NCBI GenBank assembly: GCA_964030785.1
Contig: OZ034969.1
Location: 69,208,162-69,272,161 of the forward strand
Source of the DNA: Siderastrea siderea
Lineage: Eukaryota; Cnidaria; Anthozoa; Scleractinia; Rhizangiidae
DNA: 64,000 nucleotides
Reading direction: 5' to 3'
The notes beneath the pieces are model-generated. The model was not told the origin of the DNA. It worked only from the letters and a program-made list of their open reading frames with translations, and made no database searches. The number at the start of each line of letters is the position of its first letter. Within the stretch, counting starts at the first letter, position 1. Positions 11,985-22,523 of the stretch are shown here, piece after piece. The translations under genes and the position numbers were made by a program.

Positions 11985-12761
11985 ATGCGCCATTTCTTCA
12001 AGAAGTGTGGCCATCCTGATTCTGTTGTCAACACAGCTCAACACCATACTCAACAGATTGATCGACAGTCAGCACTGCAAACGTCACAGAAGGAAAAGAA
12101 CGAGAGAATTCCATTTACACTCACTTATCATCCACATAACCTCGCAGCCAAAATCATCATTTTAAAGAACTTTAAGTTGCTCCAAAATGACAACGAAACA
12201 GGAAGAATCTTTTCACAACCCCCATTGGACTCATTCAAACGTGACAAAAACATAGGGAACTTTCTAGTTAGAAGTGTACTTAAATCTGATGATCAACCAG
12301 GTACTTTTAAATGCGCGCGCAAACGATGCAACACTTGTCCTTTCATTCACAATGCGGACAAAATAATAGGACCCAAGCGATTGATTAAAATCACTGATCG
12401 CTTTACATGCACCTCTGCGAATGTTATCTATTGCATAACATGCACTTTATGCAAAAAGATATACATTGGTGAAACGGGATGGAGATTAGGGGACCGTTTC
12501 CGCGAACACCTACGAGACGTTGAAAGAAATGACAAGGACGCATCCAAACCAGTCGCCCGACGTTTCAATCTCCCTAATCATTCTAGTCAACACATGACGA
12601 TCTGTGGCCTTTCCCTACACCAGGGCAACACGGAAAGCCGTAAAAATCTAGAACAAAAATTCATTTTCAAATCGGCACACTTATTCCCCACGGTATCAAC
12701 CAACGCTTTTCATTCAACTAATTTATTCTTGTTTTTCACGTTGCCATGTTCCTACCAATAG
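11985..12761 (+). pseudogene. Penelope-like element, RT thumb plus GIY-YIG endonuclease (5'-truncated)
   Basis: 258-residue open frame. Residues about 1-100 (QQIDRQSALQTSQKE..., FSQPPLDSFKRDKNIGNFLVRS) match the end of Penelope-like reverse transcriptases. Next come a Cys cluster (CARKRCNTCPF) and a GIY-YIG nuclease domain (VIYCITCTLCKKIYIGETG...RLGDRFREH). The RT palm is missing, so the copy is 5'-truncated. Compared with B', one T is missing in the run near 12665, which shifts the last residues away from the expected FIFQIGTL ending. Such proteins copy their RNA and nick the target site. Confidence 0.85.
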
Positions 12762-12818
12762 CGCAGCTCCACCACTCCCTATATAAACCAAGTGGAACCC
12801 ACAATTCCTTGATTCGCT

Positions 12819-12845
12819 CTGACGAAGGGCTAACGCTCGAAACGT
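12819..12845 (+). ncRNA. Hammerhead-ribozyme-like core downstream of Penelope ORF
   Basis: CTGACGA (12819-12825), a GGGC/GCTC stem with a TAAC loop, then GAAAC and GTC. Penelope-like elements are known to carry small hammerhead motifs in their terminal repeats, and this position fits. An extra A follows CTGACGA and helix III is minimal, so activity is uncertain. Confidence 0.4.
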
Positions 12846-13227
12846 CAACTTTCAATCTCTTTACGGTGGCCAATTTACCTTGTCAACTCAGTTGATAGAT
12901 CCAAATTTTGTACACCGAGGAAAGCTTTGGCTGTGGAAGTGAAAGGATTGAACATAAGCTCTTTGCCCTTTATCGTGCATACCTGTACCTTGTGTTTAGG
13001 TAGATCTGAACTGAAACTTATCAATGTGAGAAGAATTAGCAGACTGACGTCAATGTGTAGAGTTTTTTCGTGAAAATGTTACGGCGAGAAAACGACTTTG
13101 AAAAGTCTCAAAATAATTTCATCTTCTAAAAGCACTAAGATATAGATTTAGCCCAGCCTAAAAGCGGAGCTCCACATCTTTTTGTTGGTACTTATTAATT
13201 TCTGAAAATACTCTTATTGAAGTCGTT

Positions 13228-13280
13228 AAAAAATTAAATTAAAATAAATTAAAATAAAATAAAATAAAATAAAATAAAAC
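13228..13280. repeat. TAAAA microsatellite, unit B
   Basis: Shorter and more degraded than in unit A (AAATTAAAATAAATT interruptions). Confidence 0.9.
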
Positions 13281-13286
13281 AACATT

Positions 13287-13369
13287 TTCCCCTCTGAGAA
13301 TCGTACCCCGTACCCTTCGCGTAGGAGCTACACGCGATATGTCCGTTGGGCTAAGCTAACACGTCGACC
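13287..13369 (-). pseudogene. tRNA-like sequence, unit B
   Basis: Same sequence as in unit A. The B box has changed to GGTACGATTC, which should weaken any pol III promoter. Confidence 0.5.
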
Positions 13370-13585
13370 AATGTCCACGTTAATTTTACCACTTATACGA
13401 ATGTTTATTCAGCGCAGCTCGATCAAGATAAACCCGCGGGTGTTTTTCCTGAGAAAATGTGTTCGGACCGCCCAAAAAACCATGGTAGTGGACAGAAAAA
13501 ACAGAAGGCACTCAGGGCCGTAGCCAGAAAAAAATTCTGACTGAGGCCATGTCCATGGTTAACTTCTCTTCCTAGGTATTTAGGG

Positions 13586-13675
13586 TGTTAAACGAAAGAA
13601 ATGACTGAGAAAACGAAAAAAATGACTGAGAAAACGAAAAAAATGACTGAGAAAACGAAAAAATGACTGAGGCAA
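13586..13675. repeat. AATGACTGAGAAAACGAAAA minisatellite
   Basis: About four units of 20-21 bp. The same array in B' (44805-44905) has one more unit. Confidence 0.9.
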
Positions 13676-13734
13676 GTGCCTCAGTTTGCCTCATACTGGC
13701 TACGGCCCTGGCAGTGGCTCTGCTATATATTTGG

Positions 13735-14235
13735 CGTCGGGACAAGAGTTCAAGATGGTACAATACACTGATGATCTCACTGTGTTTGTGTCTAATGTCG
13801 AACGTGCACAACTTATTTTCCAACTGCTTGACCAATCCAGGTCTTGCTCTGTCCTGAAGGTTGTTTACACTAAACCCGAAGCCATGTGGATTGGTTCATG
13901 TAGAGAAAACACAGCGACACCTCTGGGATTAAAATGAGCAAAAGTGTTAAAGCCCTGAGGATAGTTTTTACGGTAATGTAAATGACCATTACAAAGAAAA
14001 AAATATGATAAATTGAAGGACATCCCAATGCAGATACGGCTGTGGAGTTCTCGAGGCCTTTTAGTATACGGGAAAGTTACCATTATTGAATCCTTTCTGC
14101 TTCCGAAAATGACATACATATTATATTCTCAGCTCTGCCAACTCCAGAGAAATTTATAGCAACTAAATACTGTTACATACAACTTCTTATGGAAAGGCCA
14201 TACCAAAATAGTATGATGGCAGTTGAACTGGGCTT
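13735..14235 (+). pseudogene. LINE reverse transcriptase fragment, longer B copy
   Basis: Frame with Q-Y-T-D-D-L-T-V-F (catalytic box, first D position altered from A to T) and WIGSCREN. After stops and shifts comes a recognisable C-terminal LINE segment (IPMQIRLWSSRGL, IIESFLLPKMTY). This extends the domain well beyond the fragments in A and C. It is clearly dead. Confidence 0.7.
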
Positions 14236-15205
14236 AACCTGATTAGATATAATAGATATACACAAGTGGTGTTGTTGGTGATGTTGTTTTTGTCTTGTAA
14301 TACATGCGTGAACTCGAGTGTGAAATAAAAAGTGGAGGAAAAATAAATAAAATAAAAAACAAACAAATAAATAAATAAATAAATAAACAAATAAATTAAT
14401 AGATAAATAAATGAATAAAACTAGCAAATTTCACTCAGTGTAACAATTAACTGAAAACAAACACAACGATTTTAAAGTATACTACTAAAGGGCGTTTATT
14501 TGTATGGTCACATAGAAGGATTTCATCCAAGCACGGACTAAAAGACTACCACCCAGGACATAAAGTTTTAAATTCTTGACAGCTTGTAGGAGGCTATCCT
14601 TCTCCCTACTCAATGTTGAAAACCTTTTGTAGTCTTCTCAACATTGCACAGGGGGAAAGAAGGCGAAAACGGCAAGGTGTCTCAATATATTTGTCACGGA
14701 AAGGTGAAAGGTCACATACTGCTGTTTAGATTTCTCAAATTTCACTGTTTTAATGTTGGAAATTGGGTGAAATTATTTCAAGGAAGCATTCTCAAGTTTT
14801 TAAAGGTTACAAATTTGCCGTTTTTAAAAAGTGATTTTTGCAACCGAACATGAACTTTTTTGGGTATAAATCCACCTCACAACGTCCAAATGTTAACAAC
14901 AACCGGCACTCTCGAACAAAAGCTTTGAAACTGTTGCATCCGCGAGTAAGCCAAAGAGATTTACTAAGGATTAATCAAGTTTAAATTGATTTAGTATATT
15001 CTTTTGCTTTGTAGCATAGCAAGTGTAAGAAGCTTAGCTTACGTTTCGAAGTAAGGTAGCATTGGGTGACTGCTTCCTCTACTTATAATACAATTCCTGT
15101 CCTTTGATGCCATCTCCCGATAACTCGAACCTCTTATAACTCAAGAACCTTTTTCGATTCTCCTTTAAGGTTCGAGATATGGGGAGTAAGTTGTATCCTT
15201 TCTAA
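14236..15205. other. B-specific non-coding stretch
   Basis: AT-rich, with an AAATAAAT tract at about 14340-14420. An almost identical copy lies in B' (about 45480-46425). I see no gene; the small open frames are not protein-like. Confidence 0.5.
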
Positions 15206-15229
15206 TAGCCTGCAGTGCAGGCGGTTTTT

Positions 15230-15273
<44 letters not shown>

Positions 15274-15531
15274 TAATTTTTTTTGTACGGAAAGCAACCG
15301 AAAGCAGCGGTCACGTTTTTATAAGCCGCCTTCTTGGATGCGCAAAGAGTCTACAGAGGGTCGGGACTAGGAAAAAATGGCACCCCTCTCCGGCTCTTTC
15401 TTCCTTCAACCTATCTCCCTCCCCGTTGGACTCGCCCAAACCCTCTGCCCAATTTGTAATCTACGATGGCGCCTTTTAACATACGGAGATATTCAGCGCT
15501 CTCGCCCAAGATACGCATGCACTGCAGGCTA
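15206..15531. mobile_element. MITE with TAGCCTGCAGTGCAGGC inverted ends
   Basis: Left end TAGCCTGCAGTGCAGGC at 15206-15222; near-complement GCATGCACTGCAGGCTA at 15515-15531. It contains a long ATC microsatellite. A 114-codon open frame beginning at 15377 overlaps its right half and is probably spurious. Confidence 0.6.
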
Positions 15532-15828
15532 CCTTTCAAAAGAAACTGTGGTACTGCGTCGATGGGGGAAGGGAACCACAAAAAATTTGGATTTAGTAGA
15601 TGAATTAAAAATCTTTAAACCTCCCGTGCCTGGCTCTCAATGTCTATTCGTTTATAATTATTTTCCTGGTATAGAGGTACAAAGTGCAGACACTTACAAG
15701 AAGCCCATGAGGAGCCCATGAGGGTGGGTTCATATTTACGACACCTCCAGGCTTAATCGACAGAAGTGTAACCAGTAAAACTACATTTCAGTTTTTCTCA
15801 GATTACTAACAAAGACAACTACAATTTC

Positions 15829-17609
15829 ATCGCCCACAATGCAATTGTCTTTTGCGACATGTACTTACAGCGCCGGATTTCAGAGGGCACGACATAATAA
15901 TTTGCATGTTTAGAACTAGTCGACTGTGACTTGGTCGGCAGAGTTAGGCTTTAGGAAAACCTTGGGTCTCTATTCAAACCTACTGGATAGTGAGATTCGT
16001 CAAAGAGTTCGCTAGCAATTTTTTTAATGACTCCATAGACTGCCTAAACGTTATCTAAAATAGTTTCAGGCAGATCAAGCGGTTTTAAAGGCGTTCGAAG
16101 CGAATCACACCCGCACGACTAGAGCCGAGTTGCAGGAGAAAAATTATGACTCGCGTCATTTTAATGGCTTGTATTGCTCGCGCATCGCGGTTATTCTATT
16201 TTACGCTCGCTCATTTAGCATCGCTTAACTGCAGTCCTAAGTACTTCAGTTTACCAAAATAATGTTATCAATGAAGGACGACAAAGAGAAAAGTTAAATA
16301 AACTAGGTTCACTTCTTTGTCGTAAGAAACGAACAAGCGCCCGTCTCAAGCCGGCCTACGCCAATAATTACTCCTGTGGGAAATAACATTCTATTATTTT
16401 TTTCTCAGCGCGTGAGCGGGCAAGATGAACCAAATCCTGCAATCTGATTGGTTCCGGGAGCGGGCGGAATTTTCCGATCTTGACCGCGGTCAACGGAACG
16501 TCAATAACAAAAAATTTGTAATGGGTTTTTAAAACCTTTAAAATCTTTAAAACGTTCTCCGAAACTTAGAATTCTGAAATTTTTTGTACATTGTCGTTAA
16601 AAACTTTCTTTCCAAAATTTCTTGTTAAAATACCGAAGGTTGTACAATGTAAATCGCCTCTTCCCTTTCGACAAACATTTGAGTAAATCGAGCAGGAGTT
16701 AGCTACATGTATCGAAATTTGGGAACATAAAGGGGTTTCTTTTAGTTATATTGCTTCCTGGGATTTCTGAGTTTTAACAGAGTAAAAAAGCGTATTTTGC
16801 TGCTCTGGTGTCACAAACGGCTTCGTTTCATGGTTCATTTTACGCGCGCTTGCAAAACGTTGCTTTCCGAAAACAACAAGACACGTTTAACTTTTGAAAA
16901 ACAACAAGAAAAAATAAAAATATTATTTGCCGGCCTTGGTAAGTCCGTATTGAGAAAAACTGTGCCCTCGGTCTTGAGCACGGCCCTCGGCCTGCGGCCT
17001 TGGGCCGTACTCAAGACCTCTGGCACAGTTTTTCTCAATACGGACCTCCCGGCCGGCAAATAATATATATTTGTTTGCGAAAATAATTGTTCAGATTTGG
17101 AATTTCGCGGGAGATTCAAAGCGTGTTCGTTCTATTGTTATGCGAGTCTCTTCGAAGAGGGAAACCGAAAATATCAGTGGAAACTGAAAGTTGGATTTCG
17201 CTTGCACTTTTAATCATTATTTTTCGATGAAATTTGGCAGAAGGCTTTCTTGAACATCAAACAACTAAAGCCCTATGCTAAGTCAGAAGTTAAGCAGTTT
17301 ATTGGAGAAAAATTCAACCTGGAAACGTTTATATTGTGTTTTCTCATACAAACCGAACGCTGAAATGGACAAACTTTGACTAAATTTCGCTACTAGTCTC
17401 ACAAGTGGTAAAAATTTAAGGAAGGTCTCATTCATTTCATTGATGTATCTTCTGTAAAAGCCGTATGCTAACTAGTACGAAATAAACCTAGTTAACTCGT
17501 AATCTAGCAAAATACACGCGCTGTTGGGCGTTTTTAGGTCGTTTTCTCTATTGTCTGACCGTCTGCTTACACATTTAGACCCGAATGTGTCGCCGCATTG
17601 TGGGCGATG
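15829..17609. other. Segment present in B, absent from B'
   Basis: In B', sequence matching 15828 joins directly to sequence matching 17610, so about 1.78 kb is missing there or was added here. No target duplication is visible. The only structure recognised is the fold-back at 16921-17065. The region is less AT-rich than its surroundings. Confidence 0.6.
16921..17065. mobile_element. Fold-back element of 145 bp
   Basis: Arms TATTATTTGCCGGCC and GGCCGGCAAATAATA. The inner arms are GTCCGTATTGAGAAAAACTG and its complement, and the centre is CGGCCTGCGGCC. The two opposite-strand open frames here are reflections of the palindrome. Confidence 0.8.
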
Positions 17610-17816
17610 TAGTGATTGAGAGGTCAATAATGCAAAGACAGGATAGAAAATAACCGATGGTGTAATGATACATGTCAGTGCCAGTGAAAAAAAAAATGCT
17701 TCGAGGACCAAGCAATTGCAAATCTAATCTCAGCGCAACAACAGAACACTGAAAACTGCTTCCAAGCTTTGGGAGAATCACACGGGATAGCACGCTTAAC
17801 GGAGAAAAAAAACTGT

Positions 17817-17822
17817 TTTATT
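17817..17822 (-). promoter_or_regulatory. Polyadenylation signal AATAAA for the unit B repeat gene
   Basis: AATAAA on the minus strand about 150 bases beyond the terminal stop codon of exon 2; conserved in B' (47235-47240). Confidence 0.6.
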
Positions 17823-17973
17823 ATAACCTTAATTAATGTTTAGTTACAGCCCGAATTAACAACCAACCTTAATTCTTTACCATCTCTTTGATGCAATTAA
17901 TCTTTAAAATCTCTGACTAAGTTCAAACAGTTAAGCCTTAAAGGTTAATTAAAGTGCTGCACTTTTTCCCCAA

Positions 17974-19482
17974 TTATCCTCGTCGCCTTCCTCGTCGCCA
18001 TGGCGGGCGGAACCTCGGAAAAGGAAATCTCGGACGTGGGAACCTGGGACGGGGGAACCTTGGTCGTGGAGGTCGAAACCTTGGACGTGGGAACCTGGGA
18101 CGGGGGAACCTTGGTCGTGGAGGTCAAAAAAACCTTGGGCGAGGAAATCTTGGACGTGGAAACCTCGGCCGTGGGAACCTTGGGCGAGGGAACCGCGGGC
18201 GGAGCCTTCGAAACTTCCTTCTTGGGATTGGATCCTCTTGTAGGTCTCCGATGCTGCACATGTAGTAAAAAAAGGGAAACACGTTAACTTTAACAGGTAT
18301 TCTCTTAATAGTTTCTACAATTGCCTTGTTTATAGGAAAATGAAATTATTTCATGATGACCACTAAATGTCCCTGTTCACAGGAATGATACCAAATGACA
18401 CAATCCCTGGTGCGTTCTCTCTGTTCTCATCGCCTGTCACCAAGAAAATACCTATTTGGAATAACAGCTTTTCAATGGGCTGCATTGTCGCTTTACTAAC
18501 TACAGGTTTAGCCATTATAATGATAAATGGGAGATTGAGGATAGAGAAGTTTTCATTCATGTCAATGGCGCCTTACACATATACAAAATCAAGCCACTGC
18601 CAGCTAGATCCGTAGTGGGAAACTATTTGGTCCAATTTTAATGATTTCTGACCTTAGCCAAATGCGTGGTTCGTGCTGAGACTAACAATTTCCGAGAAAG
18701 CTAGCTCTTTGAAGCTGTTATTATAATGGCTTTTACACACATTTATCGATAGCATCTTCAGACATCTGTATTGGCAACCACCAGTGCATCTATATTACTA
18801 GCTCACCACTTTTAAGCTCAAATGCACCTCGATGCAATTTTGTTCTTAGCAATCCCGTTAAATCACCGACAAGTATTAGGGAGACTCACTTATGTTCAGT
18901 TTTTGTACAGCAAATAGGTTTGATTTCATAACTGGTATAATGAAAAGAAAAATTGCTCATAACAGCAGGTTTTCCCAAAAAAAAGTATTTTTACCTTGCC
19001 GGGTCCTCTATCCCATCAACATCATCGAAGTCTTCTTCATCGTCTTCGTCGTCTACTTCGTCCTCAACATCGTATTTCTTAGGGATCTCGTTCTCTTTAA
19101 AATCAACTTCAAACCCACCGTCAGTGGAAACGACCCTCTCCTCTTTCATGCCAGAGTCGTAGCTTTTCTCGTCATCTACCGGGTTAACAGCTGTTTCATC
19201 TGGTTCATCTACCTCGTCTTCAATGTCGTTGTCTTCTTTATCAGCGCCTCCTACATCCTTTTCTTCGGCAACATCGTTTTTATCATTGGCGTCGTTGTTG
19301 TTCAGGACAACTTCAGATCCATCATCGCTCATCCTCTCCTTCTTGGCACCATAATCGTTGCTTTGCTCGTCATTTACCGTGTTAACAGCTGTTTCAACTG
19401 GTTCTTCTGATACAACTTTCGGTAGCAGAATGCCAAGGGAATAGCTCAACGCGAAAATCAGAACAAGGGCACGTGTCTTCAT
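17974..19482 (-). CDS. Arg-Pro-Phe repeat secreted precursor, unit B copy, early stop
   Basis: Two exons on the minus strand. Exon 1 (18995-19482) encodes a signal peptide ([20 protein letters not shown]) and a long Asp/Glu-rich propeptide. It ends at donor CAAG|GTAAAA in phase 2. Exon 2 starts at 18253 after a TTTTTTTACTACATGTGCAG acceptor; the phase matches, giving a frame of R-P-R-F-P units. After five units a TGA (18126-18124) replaces the CGA of B', next to three extra T bases. The predicted product is therefore 205 aa instead of 269. Beyond the stop the same frame continues with PRF units to a TAA at 17976-17974. This copy may make a shorter peptide or be newly inactivated. TATA-like and AATAAA signals are present. 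Confidence 0.75.
18254..18994 (-). other. Intron of the unit B repeat gene
   Basis: 741-bp GT-AG intron, phase 2. I see no other gene in it; open frames at 18363-18615 on both strands lie wholly inside and look random. Matches the B' intron closely. Confidence 0.7.
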
Positions 19483-19560
19483 GATTTCATTTTCGGATTG
19501 CAGGCTCTCAAACTAAACAGCAGAAGAGAGCTGCTAGTCTGATCGTTTTTCCATTTTTCA

Positions 19561-19571
19561 CCTTATTTAAA
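19561..19571 (-). promoter_or_regulatory. TATA-like box for the unit B repeat gene
   Basis: TTTAAATAAGG on the minus strand, about 80 bases before the ATG. The leader that follows (TCTTCTGCTGTTTAGTTTGAGAG) matches the leader of the short secreted-peptide genes. Confidence 0.45.
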
Positions 19572-21940
19572 GCTGTTAGCGACCCATATATTGCTGTTCC
19601 ACTGTGCTAAGCCAATGTCTCACGTGGAAGTTGAGTTTCAATGCTTGCACTAAATTCTCTTGCCTCTAGAATCTAATATACAAGACAAATATAACCGAGC
19701 ACTATAATTCTGCCTTCTATTTTTACCTTCTATTTTGGTGCGGTTTATTATTTTTATTGTTTCTTGATTTGCCATAAAGGCTTTGAGTCTAAAATGACCC
19801 TAAGATAAAAATAAACATCAAATAACAAAAGATATTCAACCTGGTCATAGATGTCATAGATAGTGATTCATTCGAAACAGTCAGAAAATAAAATGACCGG
19901 AGATATTGCTGAAAAGCCAAAGATGAAGTTGCTTCTAAATGTGAGTTTTTGCGTGTGTATGCATGTGTGTGTGCTTATATGTTAATTGAGTTGCGCATTT
20001 ATCGAGTTATCGATAAATCGAGTTGAGCATGCAACACCTGAAAATGCCTTGAAACTGCTTTGCTGAGGACCCCTTTTTCAATGGAATTTTAGGCCGGCAA
20101 TATAACTATTGTGATTATATTGCGCTAGTCACAAATGCGGGTCCGCAATTGCCATCTTCTCTTATCAGGTGCTAGATATTTATATGGAGATTTGCATGTT
20201 TTGAGAATTTACACACCTTAAAAGTTTGCACAGTTTGGCTATGTTTTCTGTAAGATTACGGCCCCGTCTACACGTATCGTCTCTATTTTTTAAGACTCAA
20301 TTTATTGCGGTTTGGTCTCCCACGTATACAAACGAGAAAAAAAATTGAAAACGCTCCAAACACGAAGTTTTTTAAAAGCCATGCCCAAAGTGGGAAAAGA
20401 AAGGCGACAAAATCGAACAAAAATGAAGATTTCTTTCACACCGTTTTGCGTTCCGTCCACGGGTCGTTTGAAGGGGACAGAAGATGATCAAAAACCGGAC
20501 TGTTTTCAATCGTTTACGCGAGGACGCTGTTAACTCGCTCCGAAAAATAACCTTTTGAAATGAAAACGAATAAAGGAAATACTTGTACACTGGGCCTGCC
20601 CCTTCAAAAACTCTTTGTTGGAATTGACTCGGGTTTTCCTGACTGAAAAGGCAACTAACGTTTGATTAACAGTTAAAAGCTTCCTAAATGCTCCCTAAGA
20701 GTTTAAGTATCAGTTGCAAAAAAATATATATATATATACCGACATACTTTCAGTAGCCATTGGCTTCAACTAAATGTTCCAGAAATTTTGGTGAAGCTAG
20801 CAGCTCAGAATCTGTCATTTCGCGTCTGCTTTATTTTGCGTACCAAATGAAATTATTCGTTTCAAGTATCAATATCGGAAAGTAAGTTATAAAGTAAAAT
20901 ATCAAAGTTGCTACTGCTTTTATCTGTACTGCCTTAAACGCCTTGAAACAATAACTAAGGGGAGAATGAAGCGTTCTTTTACAATCGGCTTTAGGGTTAG
21001 AGGCATTTTTTCACTGGATGATTCGCCATTTTTACGAGCCACAAACGCAAAACTTGAAATTGTTGGCGCAACGTTTTCCAGTTGTAATCTGTTGTCATCA
21101 TGGCCATCCGTGGGCAAAGCCACGTATTAATAGTTTTACAGCACTAGCCGTTTTTAAACAAAACTGGACCAATATGTTAAGGTTTTCTTCGAAGCAAATA
21201 AGACTTTTGGCTTTACAAATTTTTGCTTAAAATAGCTGTTATAATCCTCTCAAACCAAAGAAATCTCTCTATTATGTATTTTGGTTCAATGCTTTTTTCC
21301 ATTTCCTTGTCAAAAAGTAAAAGAACATTGTTTTAAATAATGAAACTTTAAAATTGATATCCAATTTACCTTCGCTTAAACTTTCTTAATTATTCTTTGT
21401 CCGTTTTGGTCTTTGTATTTTTTAGTCCTATCAATAGTTATGAGAAGGCTAATAAAAACTGTTTCAGAGCTATATTAATTCTCTCTCACCTTGCTTTCAA
21501 GATGTCTCAGGTTCTGAAACAAACTGATTTCCAATATCGGCCATAGTAAATTTGTCTATTATTTCCTCTTGATCTTGGCTAAATATATTTCTCGGGATAC
21601 AACTTAAGGTTTTTATTTTTGTGAAAACCAATTTTAGGAAACTGTGTCTTTCTAGCGCTCTCTAAAATGAGTTGTTTCGGAAATTTCCGCTCGCAAATAT
21701 TTCCTCCTTAAAAAACGGACATCATGAAGAATCCGTTTTGGTTAGTCCCACCATGTTCAGCTTTGTTTTGTTGATTATCATTATTTAAATCAGCTATAAG
21801 TGCTGCATGGTAACCAAGTTATTTTGCAGTGTTGTTGTAAAAATACCGCCATGGTGCTTAGTCTCCGTACAAACCAGCAGCCTTTAGAATCGGCTTCGCT
21901 TTTTTTCCACTAATCTTTTCCAAATAACGCAAGGTGTTCG

Positions 21941-22033
21941 TAGCCTGCTCGCAGACGTCTCCTATTTCCTTTGCTCCACGTGCAAAGGAAATAGCTATAG
22001 GAGACAGCAGAGGAGACGTCTGCACGCAGGCTA
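21941..22033. mobile_element. Fold-back MITE, unit C copy
   Basis: Shorter version of the TAGCCTGC hairpin, with a CACGTGCAAAGGAAATAG centre. Confidence 0.7.
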
Positions 22034-22316
22034 TAGCTGATCGTGAATAACAATGTATGAGTTTTGAGAATGTTTCAAAAGGCAAAATTTGCCCTGTACA
22101 TGCAGGTAAAGATACTAGACCACGACTGCACATTTTCTGTTGGAATGACGTACAATATTACAAAAAAGAACAAAAATAAATATGTATATAAAAATAGTAA
22201 AAATGAGTATTACATTTCATCACGTTTGTTCATACGAGGAGGTTCTAAGGATTTGGCTTTATCTATAGGATATGACTCCCTGGCTTTGCGTAATGCGTAC
22301 TACCGTGAAGATTTAA

Positions 22317-22523
22317 CCCTTTAAGCCCCAATAGTGACAAGCATCTAATTTCTCCTCACAGTATTAGTACTTGAACAAACATGCAGCTCGTGAGAATAAA
22401 GGAAATGATCACCAATGATCAAATGTCTTGATTTTTTAAATCAAATTCTCCCAACTAGTAACATAAGAAATGCAAGGAGAATAGCGGTGAGAATATGGAT
22501 GTTAATATTGGGTTCTTTAAGGG
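22317..22523. mobile_element. TTAA-flanked MITE (unit C)
   Basis: Imperfect inverted ends CCCTTTAAGCCCCAATA and TATTGGGTTCTTTAAGGG, with TTAA on both sides (22313-22316, 22524-22527). TTAA target duplications are the hallmark of piggyBac-type elements. Units A, B, A' and B' show the uninterrupted GATTTAATTATTTCAAG site. Confidence 0.8.

Larger units (their letters stand above)
8607..20276. repeat. Tandem repeat unit B
   Basis: Follows unit A closely to about 11241, then lacks the segment matching A 4045-6735, which holds the short secreted-peptide gene. An ATCACGC minisatellite lies near that junction. Similarity resumes at about 11330. The unit then carries a Penelope-like element, a longer LINE fragment, and a B-specific stretch (about 13970-19700) that includes the Arg-Pro-Phe repeat gene. 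Its last 540 bases again match unit A. Confidence 0.88.

Noticed and set aside
15377..15721. 114-codon plus frame (MAPLSGSFFLQP...), also at 46592
   Set aside because: It overlaps the right half of a MITE and changes length between copies; no domain recognised.
16797..17119. Pair of opposite frames sharing SVLRKTVP and VFLNTDLP
   Set aside because: Both arise from the hairpin; each is the mirror of the other.
17974..18253. RFamide-type neuropeptide precursor
   Set aside because: Repeats lack the Gly-Arg/Lys amidation and cleavage pattern; Phe is followed by Pro, not Gly.
17945..18259. Ser/Pro/Lys/Val-rich minus frame through the repeat exon
   Set aside because: It needs a phase 0 intron, but exon 1 ends in phase 2; it is a shadow of the R-P-R-F-P frame.
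18892..19410. Hydrophobic plus-strand frame opposite the acidic exon (also 48412-48867)
   Set aside because: Antisense of Asp/Glu codons gives Val/Phe/Ile by composition; no independent support.
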